Assembly: GCA_022835595.1 (NCBI GenBank)
Contig: BQUP01000008.1
Span: 1-64,000 of the forward strand
Origin: Cystobasidium ongulense
Taxonomy: Eukaryota > Basidiomycota > Cystobasidiomycetes > Cystobasidiales > Cystobasidiaceae
Length of the DNA: 64,000 nucleotides
Direction: 5' to 3'
Of the stretch, positions 1 through 10,912 are shown in pieces. Position 1 is the stretch's first letter, and each line of letters opens with the position of its first letter. The position numbers were made by a program, and so were the translations under genes. The notes below the pieces were generated by a model that made no database searches, was not told the DNA's origin, and worked only from the letters and a program-made list of their open reading frames with translations.

Positions 1-119
1 GGCAGGTGGAGATCACGTGTTTGCTGACTTGCTTATTAAGGAAGCTGATCTAAGTTCCACTCGCGCTTGAAGTTGAGGTTGAGGCGGGAAGGCGGCAGGT
101 TGGAGCTGCACCAACGATC

Positions 120-690
120 ATGGCTCCAAACAATAACTTCAAGCCCGACAAACATGCAAAGCACAAGCCTAAGTGCTCCAACTGCAACAAGGCTGGGAAG
201 CCATGTCTTGCTGGGCCAGGCAGGGCTTGCTATGAATGCTGGATAAGCAGCGGCAAGTGCCAGGACTTTGATCCTGCCACTCATGGAGAAGAGATACGTA
301 CAGATCCCAGTACTCCTAGCAGCGAGGATGAGCCCATCAGGGCAGGCGGTGAGTAGTTTGATATGTTGCCTGCCTGCTGCTGTGCTGATGACTCTGCTGC
401 CAGAACGTCCACTCTTTCGAGCTCCATCTCCATCACTCGAGGTCGTAACGAAGCGCTTCAAGGCAACTCCATCTGCCAAACCAGCAAAGAAGCAGAACTT
501 CAACTACTTGTTTGGGCAGACAGAGCTGTCCTCGGAGTGGCTCGCTCAACGTGGAAAATTGAAGGACTTGATGGCAGAATTGCTTGACACTGTTCGTCCT
601 AGAGGTGATCGCGATATGCTCGACTGGATAGCCATGGGTAGAGCCACTGGTAATGCTATAGACTCGGCAGAGCAAGCAGAGGAAGGGTAG
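120..690 (+). CDS. Small Zn2Cys6 binuclear-cluster protein
   Basis: Two exons (120-348, 404-690) join across a 55-base GT-AG intron to give about 171 residues. Near residues 21-50 six cysteines follow C-x2-C-x6-C-x7-C-x2-C-x6-C, the spacing of fungal Zn2Cys6 clusters, which normally bind DNA as Gal4-type domains. The basic stretch HAKHKPK precedes the first cysteine. Nothing resembling the large middle-homology regulatory domain follows; the rest is a short Ser/Pro stretch and a charged helix-like tail ending EQAEEG. Activity as a transcription factor is therefore unproven, and it could be a stand-alone cluster protein of a multicopy family. The start is the first ATG before the cluster. The flanking DNA looks repeat-like. 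Seen: frame, splice sites and cysteine spacing. Inferred: zinc and DNA binding. Confidence 0.55.
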
Positions 691-1865
691 GGGGTAGAGA
701 ATGAAGTTGCAAGTGAGGAGACTACTGCCCAGGAGCAGGCAGACATGGCGGAGCCTGGCCCCTCTGTACCATAGTTGCTCGTACTCATGACACGCGCGCC
801 TTTGTGCGCAAAACAAAAGGCAGGCCCTAGAAAAACCCTCGGACATGTTTTTGCGCTTTAAACACTCTCAGAACGGTTTTTCACCCCTTAAAACTTAACT
901 TTACTCTTTCCTCACTCTACCTGGTCTACCCAACTTCAAGTCAAACTCAAGAGGGTCACTTACTTCTCTTTAACTCTCAAAACCTGTCAACTTACTCGCT
1001 CACTTCGTGAGCTTAAGTCGCTGACCCCTCGAGATAGTCATAGTTTCTGATAGTCCTGTACTCACTGAGCAAAAATATACAATTGGCTAAGCGAGAAAAG
1101 TTATACAGCCTCAGCAATTTGCGTTTTAGTGCCACCAAAACAATGTTTACTGTTTACTGAAGATCTGGAGCAACGATACACCTCCATGGTCACGTTTCTA
1201 TACCGTGTCGAGCAAGTGGGCTCATTAGTGCTGCAAGAAACGGCGTGAAGTCGCTTTCAGAGGAAAATGACATTGGGCATGAGCGTCGCGCATTGCTAAG
1301 CTAGGTGCGAAACTAGGTATACATGAAGAACATGGGTAGCACAAGTCACGCTGAAAAGTAGCTCACGACGTGCGAGCCCAAGCTTTTGATGAGCTTGACT
1401 GCAATGGACGTACAGCACTAGTCATGCACTATGCTCTGATTTGTTTCATATATATGTGCCTTGACAGTTTGCCTTGCTCGAGTAACAGACAACTGTGGAA
1501 TACCAGGCACAAACGATTTCAAGCCGTCGGACATGGCGAGTATAACCCGGGAGATGTCGCATTTGTGTGTCGGCCAGACGTGTTAGCCGACGACATGGAG
1601 AAACTTGACGACCGACTGTCGAGTGAATGTGTAGAGGACATGGTATGATCTTGTTGTGTATCATGTATGGCCATTTCGGCGGCGACGAGAAGGGTAGAGT
1701 CGAGCCTATGGGAATTCGCATTCTGACCATGGTCGGCGTTCATGCCCATATTCTGTCCATTCTGGCGTGCCGAAATGGCGATCGGGTATGGAGCTGGAGC
1801 GCCTGCTATGAGGGATGAAAGTGCTGATGTTCCCAAGACAAGGCAGCGGGAGCCATCAAGGCGAT
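691..1865. other. Non-coding stretch, repeat-like in its first half
   Basis: No gene model is supported here. Positions 780-1130 are low-complexity, rich in short CTC, CTT and AAACT words, and contain a perfect short hairpin near 1000-1014 (GCTCAC-TTC-GTGAGC). The texture resembles the end of a dispersed repeat, but no terminal repeats or target-site duplication could be recognised. Positions 1370-1865 hold overlapping open frames on both strands with no recognisable domain. The right end is the 3' side of the C2H2 gene. Confidence 0.3.
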
Positions 1866-3171
1866 TCAGCAAGACGTCCTTAATTCGCTTTGGGTGAAAC
1901 CAGAGGAAGACTGACAGGGAAGTATAGGTTTTGTCGAAAACGTGGAGTGTACTCTATCGGCTGAAGGTAGGCCTGGGGATCCCCCTGCTGTAACTGTGAC
2001 GCTTGAGTAGTCTCCTGCAGGTGTGAGGTCGATTGAGCTCGGATATTGAGCTCGGGACGGAATAAAGGTTGAGGATTGGGTAACGCGAAAGCTGCTCCCG
2101 TCCCTGCCATAGTCGAAGGCGTGGGACGGGTGTATTGGGTATTGCGGCTGGAACTGCTGCTCGCGAGCACAAGTAGGCGGATCCTGACGAATGGAAGGAA
2201 ACGTGGAGTGTGACCGCTGTTCATATGAAGACGATGCATGATGATCTATGTTTTGGAAACTAGCACCCGTTTGACTATTGGGAGCCAGAGGAAAACGAAA
2301 GGAGGGCGAAGGAAGCGGCTGAGACACCACGCCGTCGGAGGACGCTGAATGCAGCATTGTCGCTGACGTTGAAGTGTGCGCTGCTATCTCGGGAAACAGC
2401 TGAGGTCGCTGGATGGTCAAAGGTGGAAGGAAGGTCTCTGGCTGCGAGTGGTGAGCTGGAAGGTAAGAGGTCTGCTGGGACGCTACAGGCATTACCGATG
2501 TGCTGGATTCTGGCTCGCCAATGGCTTCATGTGACATACGCTTCGCTTGGGCCGGTTTACGACGGGTCACTCTTCCAGAACGTGGTAGGTTCGCAGCTAA
2601 GCGAGTGAAGAGCTCTTCGTTCGCCTCTGGCTCATCTGCATGAATAGTTGAGGCGTGTTGTCGAAGATTGTCGAGGCGAGTGAACTTTTTGCCGCAACGA
2701 CAAGCAAATGGCTTTTCACCTGCAGAGGAGGATGCAGTGTTTCCAGGTCAGCCTTGTCTCTTGGAGGGAGCCATACGAAGAGGAGAACGTGAGGTGCTCA
2801 CCAGTATGTTTCCGCACATGACGTGCAAGGTGCTCGTTGCGTGAGAAGGACATGTTGCATCCCTCGAAGCCTGTGCACTGGAATGTTTTTCCTCCACTGC
2901 TTCCTTTAGAAGGAACAGAAAGAGATAGATTGGACGGTCCAGCTTCAATCGCTGGTTGAGGTTCATTGGCAGATTGTGTGCGGCTGTATGAATTAGGATG
3001 CATGTCGAATGGTGGCTGCACGTGAGCAGTATATGCTTGTGCAGGGTATGGCAGGAGGTGTGGGAGACTGCTTTCCCCGTTTATTGTATTTTGTGCGTGA
3101 TATGCAGGGTCTTGCTGTCCAGCTGATTGAACCTGTGCGACTGGGAAGGAGTGCCCGCCGCCATCCTGCAT
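1866..3171 (-). CDS. C2H2 zinc-finger transcription factor (two fingers)
   Basis: Two exons (3171-2802 and 2719-1866) are joined across an 82-base intron and give 407 residues. Two tandem C2H2 fingers lie near residues 105-160. The first has a C-x5-C spacing and ends HTGEKP, and the intron splits that linker codon exactly; the second carries C-x-C then H-x4-H. The second finger runs into [19 protein letters not shown] and then [12 protein letters not shown], a likely nuclear localisation signal. The N-terminal 100 residues and C-terminal 220 residues are rich in Ser, Pro, Gln and His, typical of activation regions. Arrangement and linker resemble yeast Usv1/Rgm1/Msn2-type stress regulators, but I cannot name an orthologue. 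The ATG at 3171 is preferred over an in-frame one further upstream because the intervening residues look untranslated. Role as a regulator is inferred from the fingers. Confidence 0.8.
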
Positions 3172-4755
3172 GGTATTGTAGAGTGCAATTGCTATTGCTA
3201 TAAGCCGGAACGTAATGAGCGAGGGCACGTGATGGTTTGTGCGTTTTGCGTGTTGGTAATATCCGCTAATACGTTTGTGACTGGATTGGACGCGGTCTTG
3301 ACGTTGAGACGGGTGAGAAAGCAATACTCGTTGCTGATACACTCTAGGGTCCGACTCGAGTGTCTGTAATTGAGACTTCTGCGGCCTATGTCCGATATGC
3401 TGCGTGTCTAGGCAATGCTGGCTGTCGTATCGAACATGCCGACGAGGTAAGCTGTGTGATGGAGGGAGTCAGAGCTGTCAAACGGTAGTAAGGTGCGCTT
3501 GAACTCGGCAAAGTGCTCACGCTGATGACGAACTACAACTCTTTGATGTTTGTCTTGCCTGTCCAGTTGTAATCGGGTAGGAGTGATGGCTACACCTGTG
3601 CGAACCTTGTTGCTTTGAGTGGTGGGTTGTAGAGGAGAAGGTCGCAAGGCCAGTAGAAGACAATGTACTGGTGTGTGGTCGCAGCACTGGCTAGGTGGGA
3701 TAAAAGCAAGCACAAGTGACATATATTAGCTTCTAGAGAATGTATGTATGGGCCTGTCAGGTGCGACAAAGTTACTCACGCGTACCCACAGGAGCAAAGG
3801 TTTCCAGCGATATATGAGGAGGTATGAGGTACTTCTTGGGCCTGAAAGCTGCCGAATCTGGCAAGCAGTCCAACTGGGTTGTGCCAAAACGGGAAGGTGG
3901 GTGAACGACGCAGGCAGCCCCGGTCGATGCTTTCAATCGAGTGACTGACGGGCGTGCAGCTCGAAGGTGGGCAGAAGCGAGCGCAGAGGCCGGCGTCCTT
4001 TTGGCGACTCTGCTACAAAGAGAGTGTGAGTGGTGCTGTAATGGCTGCTTCGTGTCCGAGTGATGATGGTGAGAGAAGCCTGCTCCGCCTTGCCTTTGCT
4101 TTTGTGGGAGAGTGATCGGGGACTTCTCACCACGCGAAGTGGTCGGACGTGCAAACAGCTGCCTTCGTTGTGGTTGTCTTTGGGCAGACAGCAGGAAGCA
4201 GAGGAAACGATATGAGAGAGAGAGAGCGCGCGCGGCTTACTTGTGCTGCTGATTGGGAAGCCAGAATCTTGTAGTTCGTTCGGAGTCACCGTGACCTCGC
4301 TCGTCCGGTCTCAAAGCTTGCTTGCCTCCGCTATCTTCTCGCGTGGCTCCGAGCCTTTTGGAAAACGACCAAAGCACCGTCAAACAAGCTTATGTATTTC
4401 TATCAGCTCGATGACTCGGCTGACTCTATCCAGGCGCAAGTCTAATAAAAGTAAACATATCCTGTCATGCCTCTATCAAACGCTACTCTGCAGAAAACCT
4501 TGGGTAGAAAACCTACATGTCTTGCATGGCACTTCTCCCCCGAGCTTACAAATATGTCTGCTAATGCACGTCGAAGAAAGTCATCCATGCTTGAAGCACA
4601 ATACAGTCCAACAGGCTTACTGCATTCAAAGGTTCACCACAGCTCGGGGCATAGTCTCCATTTCATGCTTTCGCCCTTTCCACCTGTTTATTGCTACACA
4701 TCCGCAGAGAGAGTATACAATCACACACAATTTACATCTTCAGGAACGTTGAACA
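3172..4755. other. Long gap upstream of the C2H2 gene
   Basis: About 1.6 kb separates the C2H2 gene from the end of SF3B4. No open frame here has a recognisable domain or consistent splicing. It most likely holds a long 5' leader and promoter for the C2H2 gene, as is common for fungal regulators. It contains the simple repeat at 4214-4234. Confidence 0.4.
4214..4234. repeat. GA/GC dinucleotide microsatellite
   Basis: A run of about six GA units passes directly into about four GC units. It is a short simple repeat in the non-coding stretch between the C2H2 factor gene and SF3B4. Length is likely to vary between strains. Confidence 0.8.
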
Positions 4756-5943
4756 TTATGCAAAGCCTGGCGGGGGAGCTGGCATCCCTGGTTGTCCGAA
4801 GCCTTGTGGTGGAGGCGGCATACCGCCAGGATAGCCAGCCGGCGGATATTGTTGATAACCCGCAGGATATCCATAATGCCCAGGCTGCTGCTGATTCATT
4901 GCAGGATATCCTTGTTGCTGCTGACCAGCAGATGCGTTGGCTCCTGTAATTGCATAGCACTTAGATCACTTGGTATCCGCAATATACGTGCTCTATAGGA
5001 TGTCGCTACTCACCAGTAAGGAATGTCGGTGGTGGTGGGGCCGAGGCGAGAGTGATAGCACCATTCTTACGTGCTTGAGCAGCGAGAAGTCTCTCCGCTT
5101 CTGTACCGTGGCGCTCTGTAGCATTGTCCTTCTTGAAAGCATATTGAACCTTGATCGCCTTGTTCATCAAGAACTGGCCGTTCATGCTTTCGATAGCTTG
5201 ATCTGCAGCCTCGAATGAGTCGTAAAAGACAAAACCAAAGCCTTTTGAGTTGCCTGTCTCATCCCGTTGGATCTTGACAGGCTGTACAAAGTTGCCGAAA
5301 TTGATAAAGGCGTTATATAGCGTCGTCTCGTCGACGTTGATGTCGAGATTTCCGATGAAGAGATTGGCACCGATGTCGACTTGCTTCTTGTCAGACGATG
5401 CCTGTAGTTACGCAAGATGCAAGTTCAGTTAAGCGTCTTATTTCGCATTCGCCAAAAGGTGAACGCTTGCGCATTGTCAACATACCTTGTTGACACGAAT
5501 CGGCTTGCCAAAGAGCTTGATACCATTCATAATTCGACATGCGTACTCAGCATCTTCTTCTGAGAAGAACTCGCAAAACCCAAAACCTTGGTGTGACATG
5601 GAGACCCGGTCCTTCGGCAGGTGCAGATTTGCTGCAATAACGCAAACATGGTCTCAGCTCTTCTTCAGAACGTTGGACACGCGGCTCTATACAGGACGGC
5701 AGAGCAGCTTGCATTAGACAGCACGTTACTTACAGATAGGACCAGCTTGCAGCATGAGCTCCCAAATCAACGCATCTGTGCAGCGTTCGTCGAGGTTGCC
5801 CTTGATGCGGTGATCGATTTGCGTGCACAATCAGGAAGCCTCGGTCAGCGCTACGTTTACCAGTCTCCTCTACCTGCTCACCAATAGCCGCTCACCAAGT
5901 ACACAGTGGCCTCCTGGTTCCTTTCGGTCTCGCGACTGGACAT
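4756..5943 (-). CDS. HSH49: Splicing factor 3B subunit 4 (Hsh49/SF3B4)
   Basis: Five exons on the minus strand give a protein with two RNA-recognition motifs. RRM1 begins [20 protein letters not shown] and contains the RNP1-like GFGFCEF; RRM2 begins [14 protein letters not shown] and contains GFGFVFYD. The tail is Pro/Gly/Gln-rich (repeated GYP and PPPP) and ends APPPPGFA-like at 4756. This order and these sequences match SF3B4, the U2 snRNP SF3b protein that contacts SF3B2/Cus1 and pre-mRNA upstream of the branch point. Exon 1 ([16 protein letters not shown]) is only 48 bases, and every junction keeps frame across GT-AG sites. The start is the first ATG of that exon. It is a nuclear, presumably constitutive, housekeeping protein. 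Confidence 0.93.
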
Positions 5944-6479
5944 CGTGTGTAAATCTGGATGGACGGTAGTCGACAAGAGGCAAAGCGAGCTTGTGGAATT
6001 GAGCAGCGACGGACAGTCAGTTCTCGACGAGGCTCACAGGCAGCCCCTCGAATCCAAAGCAAACTGTGGACAGGCGCAAAGGAGCTATTGAATCGTGGAT
6101 GGCCCAAGTCAACGACAGTAGACCTTATCGAAGCATATGGCGATAAGACCGTCGTTATTGATGACACTGTCGGATCCGAGAGTCAAGGTACCAGATAGAA
6201 GGTTATAATTCCTTGTAGAACACAATTGCAAGCTTCAGAAATTATTAGATGGTCAAGTTTTAGTGATTCGAGGCTGTGGCTTGGCAGGACGGTAGCCAAA
6301 TGTTTAAAAAAGGAATGCAAGATGATTACTGGTGATCTTGAACCTGCTCGTCCAGGACGACAATGACAAACTCCCACAATAACAATGATATATGAATTAG
6401 AAAAGAACATCAGGCTAGATGAAGGGGGGGGGGAGGGGGCGGGGAAGAGATCTGTGCCGAAAGACATGTCGAGACTTCT
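5944..6479. other. Intergenic gap: SF3B4 promoter and hexose-transporter 3' flank
   Basis: About 535 bases without a supported gene. The left part should hold the SF3B4 promoter. The right part is the 3' flank of the transporter and contains the G-rich tract at 6424-6444. Confidence 0.5.
6424..6444 (+). repeat. G-rich tract with G-quadruplex potential
   Basis: Runs of ten, five and four G are separated by single A or C bases. The long run can supply two G-triplets, so an intramolecular quadruplex is possible on the plus strand. It sits 36 bases past the hexose-transporter stop, so the transporter transcript would carry the C-rich complement in its 3' untranslated region. Confidence 0.6.
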
Positions 6480-8443
6480 TTATAGAGGTGTACCCTCGGC
6501 CTTGACTTCCTCGATGTTCTTGGCTGGTAGAATACCGGCCTTGCCTCCCATTTCCTGAACATAAGTGGAGTGTGGCTTCCACTTGGCAGAAGTCCGTGGG
6601 GTGGTCTCCTCCATCATCTTGTCGACCTGCTCGAGGGTCAAGCCCTTGGTCTCTGGAATGAGGAGGTATGCGTACACAAATGCACCTGTGCAAAGGCCTC
6701 CCCAGATGAAGAAGACGGCTGACTTCAGATTGCCACGGTCTGGGTTGACCATGTATCTGGTAATAGAACATCGTCAGCATAATTGTAATCGACGGCCAGG
6801 GCGTATGCTGAACAGGGACTCACGGAGTGATGACAGCAATGATGCAGTTCCAGAGCCAGTTGCTTGCGGTGGATAGGGCAACACCTCTCGAACGGATGGG
6901 CAGAGGGAAGATTTCACCAATGACAACCCAAGCGCCGGGACCCCAGGTGGTGGCGAAGCTAGCGTCAGGAAGAGTCAGTCAAATGTAGCACTATATGGTG
7001 CACAGTACACGAGGATCACTCACAAGGCAATGTAGATGCAGATGAACGCAATCTGGGCGTTGACGGCAGGAATATTGTTGGCGATGCTCTGTCCGGCAGC
7101 ATCAAGATGAGTCTTGTTGAATCCAACGGTGACACCAATGATTCCGACAATGAATTCACAGACGAGCATACCAAGAGCGCCAAAGACAAGGAGAGGGCGA
7201 CGACCGATGCGCTCCATGGCCCAGAAGGAGAAGGGTGTGGCGCATACGTTGATCAAGTTGAAGATGAGCGAGATAAGGAAAGTGTTGCTGATGGCACCGG
7301 TAGATTGTAAGAAAGGAGTAGAGTAGTAGAAAATGAAATTGATACCGGTCCACTGCTGCATCATTTGAAGGGATGTACCGAGAATGGTCTTGCGGAGATT
7401 GGAGTTGGACTTCCATAGCGAGCCAGAGAAGCAGTTCATCCACGAACCGAAGTATCCAGTAGCAGGAATGCGCTGTCTCTCGTATTCAGCGTTGGCGACG
7501 ATCTCGGCAAGCTCAGCCTCGATGTACTCAGATTCAACAGGCTGGCCTCTCAATCTTGAAAGAACTTTGCGGGCATCTTCAACACGACCCCGCTTGACAT
7601 ACCAACGGGGTGAATCGGGAAGGAGGGCGATACCGATGGCAAGGATAATAGCCCAGGCGAATTGGATACCAATAGGAATTCGGTATGATCCAGTATCGGT
7701 TCTGTTCTCCGTTCCGTACGTCACGCATGAAGCGATGAGGAGTCCGATAGTAATGCAGAATTGATAGCCAGAGACCAGGGCACCACGGATTTTGCGTGGG
7801 CAAATCTCGGACACTGTTGCAGATGGATGTCAATCGGATGCTAGTCTGCGATACGGGGCGTCTGCTCTACTCACTGTAAAGGATGATGATGGCTGAGACG
7901 AAACCGATACCGACACCAGCGATAAGGCGTCCGGCAACGAGGAGGCCGAGGCCGTGCGAAGCTGTTTGAAGGGCTACACCAACAAAGAAGACCATGCATC
8001 CAGAAATGATAGTAATGCGTCTTCCGAAGAAGTCGGCCAAGTCACCAGCAATGATAGCACCTGGAGGAGATTAATCACGTGTCAATCATCCGGCGACCTT
8101 TTTAATAGTCGGACGAAACGCACCGAAGAAAGTACCAGCGGACAGAATTGAGACAATGAGAGAGTTGTGAGAAGAAGACAAGGATGTTTGGCCCTGGCCT
8201 TCAATCAACTCGATGAAGACTCGTGAACCAGTAACACCGTTGATGTAACCAGAGTCGTAACCGAAGAAGATACCACCGAAAGCTGCAAAGGCGCACCTAA
8301 AAGACAACAAGCGATGATCAGTGTGGCTCAGGGGAAGTCCGTCAAGCATGCTGATCGACTCACATCATGTAGGCCTTGAAAGTAACTGGCGCCTCGACAC
8401 GGTCGAGGGCAGCCTCCGTGTCCATAACGGCTCCTCCTGGCAT
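6480..8443 (-). CDS. MFS hexose transporter
   Basis: Six exons (8443-8364, 8296-8124, 8060-7875, 7813-7024, 6958-6824, 6756-6480) total 1641 bases and give 546 residues, the usual length for a fungal sugar porter. Family signatures are in order: FGYDSGYINGV in helix 1, DFFGRR in loop 2-3, AGRLIAGVGIG in helix 4, LLPDSPRW after helix 6, QQWTGINFIFYYS in helix 7, ERIGRRPLL in loop 8-9, and PETKGLTLEQVD after helix 12. These define the sugar-porter family of the major facilitator superfamily; substrate is probably glucose or another hexose, taken up across the plasma membrane by facilitated diffusion or proton symport. There is no long C-terminal signalling tail of the Snf3/Rgt2 sensor type. The start MPGGAVMDTEAALD is the first ATG that leads into helix 1. 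Exact substrate is not shown by sequence. Confidence 0.93.
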
Positions 8444-9639
8444 CTTGTCAAATGTGTCTTGCTGTCTTGATTGAGAAGGGGCTGAGGGACTATTGGAGCG
8501 AAAGCAGGCAGGTAGATGATGAAAAGAGGATAAGGAGAGCGACGAAAGGAGGCAACACAAAGTGAGCTTGGTCGGTTCTGTAGGCAGATTGCGGGGCCCG
8601 ATCTTCTAGCAAAGACAAGATGCTAGGCGAGCCCGCGTGACTGTATCTCTCACCCTTTGCTAATGTGCTCCGTACCGTTCTTCTAGTGGCGAGGAGGAGT
8701 GGACAAGATGGTGAAGGAAGAAGAAGGGAGAGCAGTTGTGGGAAGAGCTGCTTTAAGAGGAGCACCTGGAATGGAAGAATTTCTAAAAGAGGATCGGAGG
8801 CGAGGAAATCCAAAATTGATGCTCGCGCTGGAATCTTTCCTTCTTTTTTTTGCTTTTCTCGCGCGGGCACATGCTAGTCCGATGGAGACCCCCTCGAAAT
8901 CGACACAGACGGGGCGAGTGGGGCAGCCTAGCATGTGGATTCCCCCGTAAGCCCGCACGATTGCATGAAGGCCAGTCTAGGCAAGCGCGTGTGCAGCACG
9001 ATGAGGTAAAATTAGGTCAACTTCGCAGGCTGGCTTCGATCGTAGCCGGGCCGATCTGACTCCGGCGGCGCCCCCAGCATTCCGAAAAGTCTGACAAGGT
9101 GGCACGGGCGGATCTGGAAGCAGGAAAAGTGGGTGAGAAAGTCCCCATTATTTCGTCCTCGGCTGCTTGGGTTTGACTTTTGACGGAGCTGACGCGTCGA
9201 CGTGAACGAGACCCAGGGCCAGCCGACGTGGATTTCTTCGGGGAGGAAGGCTCCCTCCTTCTGGGGTCCGCTGGCTGGCTGCATGAGCGATTAAAGCAAT
9301 ACCGGTACGGGTTTTTTATTCGCTGACAGGGCTCCGACGAGCGCGTTGCAAACTTTGAATCGTGAATTTGTTTTCGGGTGCTCCACCTATTTATTAGGTT
9401 GGGGTGCGTGGCCTCCGCTTAGGGCAGGGCCGGATCCAGAGAGTCAGAGACATGGGGAGGCGCTGGCTTTCATGAGCTTCAAAGGTGCGTATCTCGGTAC
9501 TGTGGGTACAGCAACATAGACTATACCTTGGGCAAGTGTGTATTGAAATCACGGTGAGATTGAACAACAGGGGTCGGTATCTCGGAAAAAAGGTACCCTT
9601 GCGCCCCTTTTTTAGCCTGACAGTTTGCGGACTTGTGCA
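8444..9639. other. Intergenic gap upstream of the hexose transporter
   Basis: About 1.2 kb with no supported gene. The half next to the transporter must contain its promoter and includes several short C- and G-runs (8890-8950, 9060-9080) that could bind GC-box-type repressors, though no site is diagnostic. The far end runs into a degenerate hydrolase fragment. Confidence 0.4.
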
Positions 9640-9970
9640 GGAAGAACTAATCTTCCAGGGCCAGCGTTGTCACTATGCGGACTTTCGCTGCCAGCATACG
9701 AAACCCGCCAGTTGTTTTGATGAAGACGTGGGTGAGAGGTTTCTTGCTTCGCAAACTTGTGCTTGAGTTGTACCTATTGAACTTGTCTTGCCCAGTTCTA
9801 GCTTCCCGAGTCCTCGTTCCCTGCATCTTAAATTATGGCGCTCTTCCTCACCAGCTCGAACAGCGAACTCTTCCGGTAACAATCTCTGCACCTTCATCTA
9901 CCTTCTTTGCCAAAGAATAATGCTAGAGGGTAATAGTAGCAGCACTTCGATCCACTCCCAATGTACCTGG
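9640..9970 (+). pseudogene. Degenerate 3' fragment of the epoxide hydrolase gene
   Basis: This stretch matches exons 6-7 and the intervening intron of the intact epoxide hydrolase at 12450-14005. Compare CTAGCTTCCCGA(C/G)TCC near 9801 with 13686 and the following GCGCTCTTCCT segment. The donor-like GGGTGAG of intron 6 is recognisable near 9730. Many substitutions and small gaps separate the two copies, and no open frame survives, so it cannot encode a hydrolase. Upstream exons 1-5 are not detectable. Retention of intron sequence shows copying at the DNA level rather than through mRNA. It lies immediately before a degenerate ASE1 fragment in the same order as the neighbouring intact copies. 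Confidence 0.7.
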
Positions 9971-10009
9971 TAAGCCTGCTACACCGTAACGGAACATGCC
10001 TTGTTACTA

Positions 10010-10905
10010 TTCTCGTTATTGTGCTCTTGGGTTGGCAATGCATGTTTGACTAGTATTACGACGACAATCCTTATCTACCTACACTGAAATACAAGTGGCT
10101 GAATTAAGCGCGTTCCTGCAACATCTGGCGGTTGTTGCTACACTTGCGATGCGGAGAATTGTCCCGTTCCCGGTTAACAACGAGGCAGGTGCAGAGATGT
10201 CGTTTTGTGCCCGTGTACGAGTTAGACGGGCGTGGACAAAAAGTGGTCTTGCGCTGGTGACGTGGAGGAACAGCCTGACTTGGAGGCCGAGAAGAGAGGT
10301 TCAAACCTCATTGTTGACTTGCCGGCCTGCACCAACGGAGCGCCAGGCTGTTGACCGAGTGGATTGATAGGACGGCGCCGTTGTCTTAAGCGGCAAATTC
10401 GACTGTCCAGCCGTATTCACTCGAGTTTGTGTTGCATTTGTTGATCGAAGTCAGGAGCAACCAACATCAGGCCTGGCCTGCCTACAACTGATGGTGTTTG
10501 CGTAGGGCATGGGAGCAGAGATTGCGCATAAGCCGGCGACACGAGCTATCTCGCTGGCTGGGGGGAAGAGGCAGGATGCGGTAAATGCAGCCAACTGTCG
10601 CCTTTTAGAACTAGCGGGCGACTGCGTGACATTGGATGCTGGTGCTTGAGGTTGGCACATTGCGCTTGGAAGAATGTGTAGATAGAGCACGCCTCGCAGT
10701 AGTAAAGCGCACCAGGGTCAGGGTGCAGCTCGCTAATAATTACCGAAGGACAATTCAGCACAATAGTCTATAAGGGCGCTAAAGACCAGGCTCATTAACT
10801 CACGCGAGGAGGAGGCGTCGCTAGCTGCTCAGGCCCAAGCTTTGACGAAAGGTCTGGCAGCGATCTCGACTCGCTGACCGTAAATGCTTGTCCGACAGTC
10901 TGTCT
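10010..10905 (-). pseudogene. Degenerate 3' fragment of ASE1
   Basis: The stretch aligns with the 3' part of the intact ASE1 gene (about 16110-16960): the 3' flank, all of exon 5, intron 4 and the end of exon 4. Shared words include GTTGTTGCTACACTTGCGATGCG (about 10132 and 16203) and TTGAGATTG/GTTTGTG-flanked segments further on. Remnants of both intron-4 splice sites persist (CGCGTGAGT and TTAG/CGAGC on the minus strand). Similarity ends at about 10905, inside what was exon 4, so the copy was truncated as well as mutated. There is no long open frame. It is a fossil of a DNA-level duplication and is not expected to yield a microtubule-bundling protein. Confidence 0.75.
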
Positions 10906-10912
10906 TGAAGAG

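Noticed and set aside
780-1130. Possible terminal repeat of a mobile element
   Set aside because: No terminal inverted or direct repeats, target-site duplication or transposase was found within the window, so it is described only as repeat-like.
4243-4949. Open plus-strand frames of 160-169 codons
   Set aside because: They overlap the SF3B4 3' end in antisense and have no domain or splice support.
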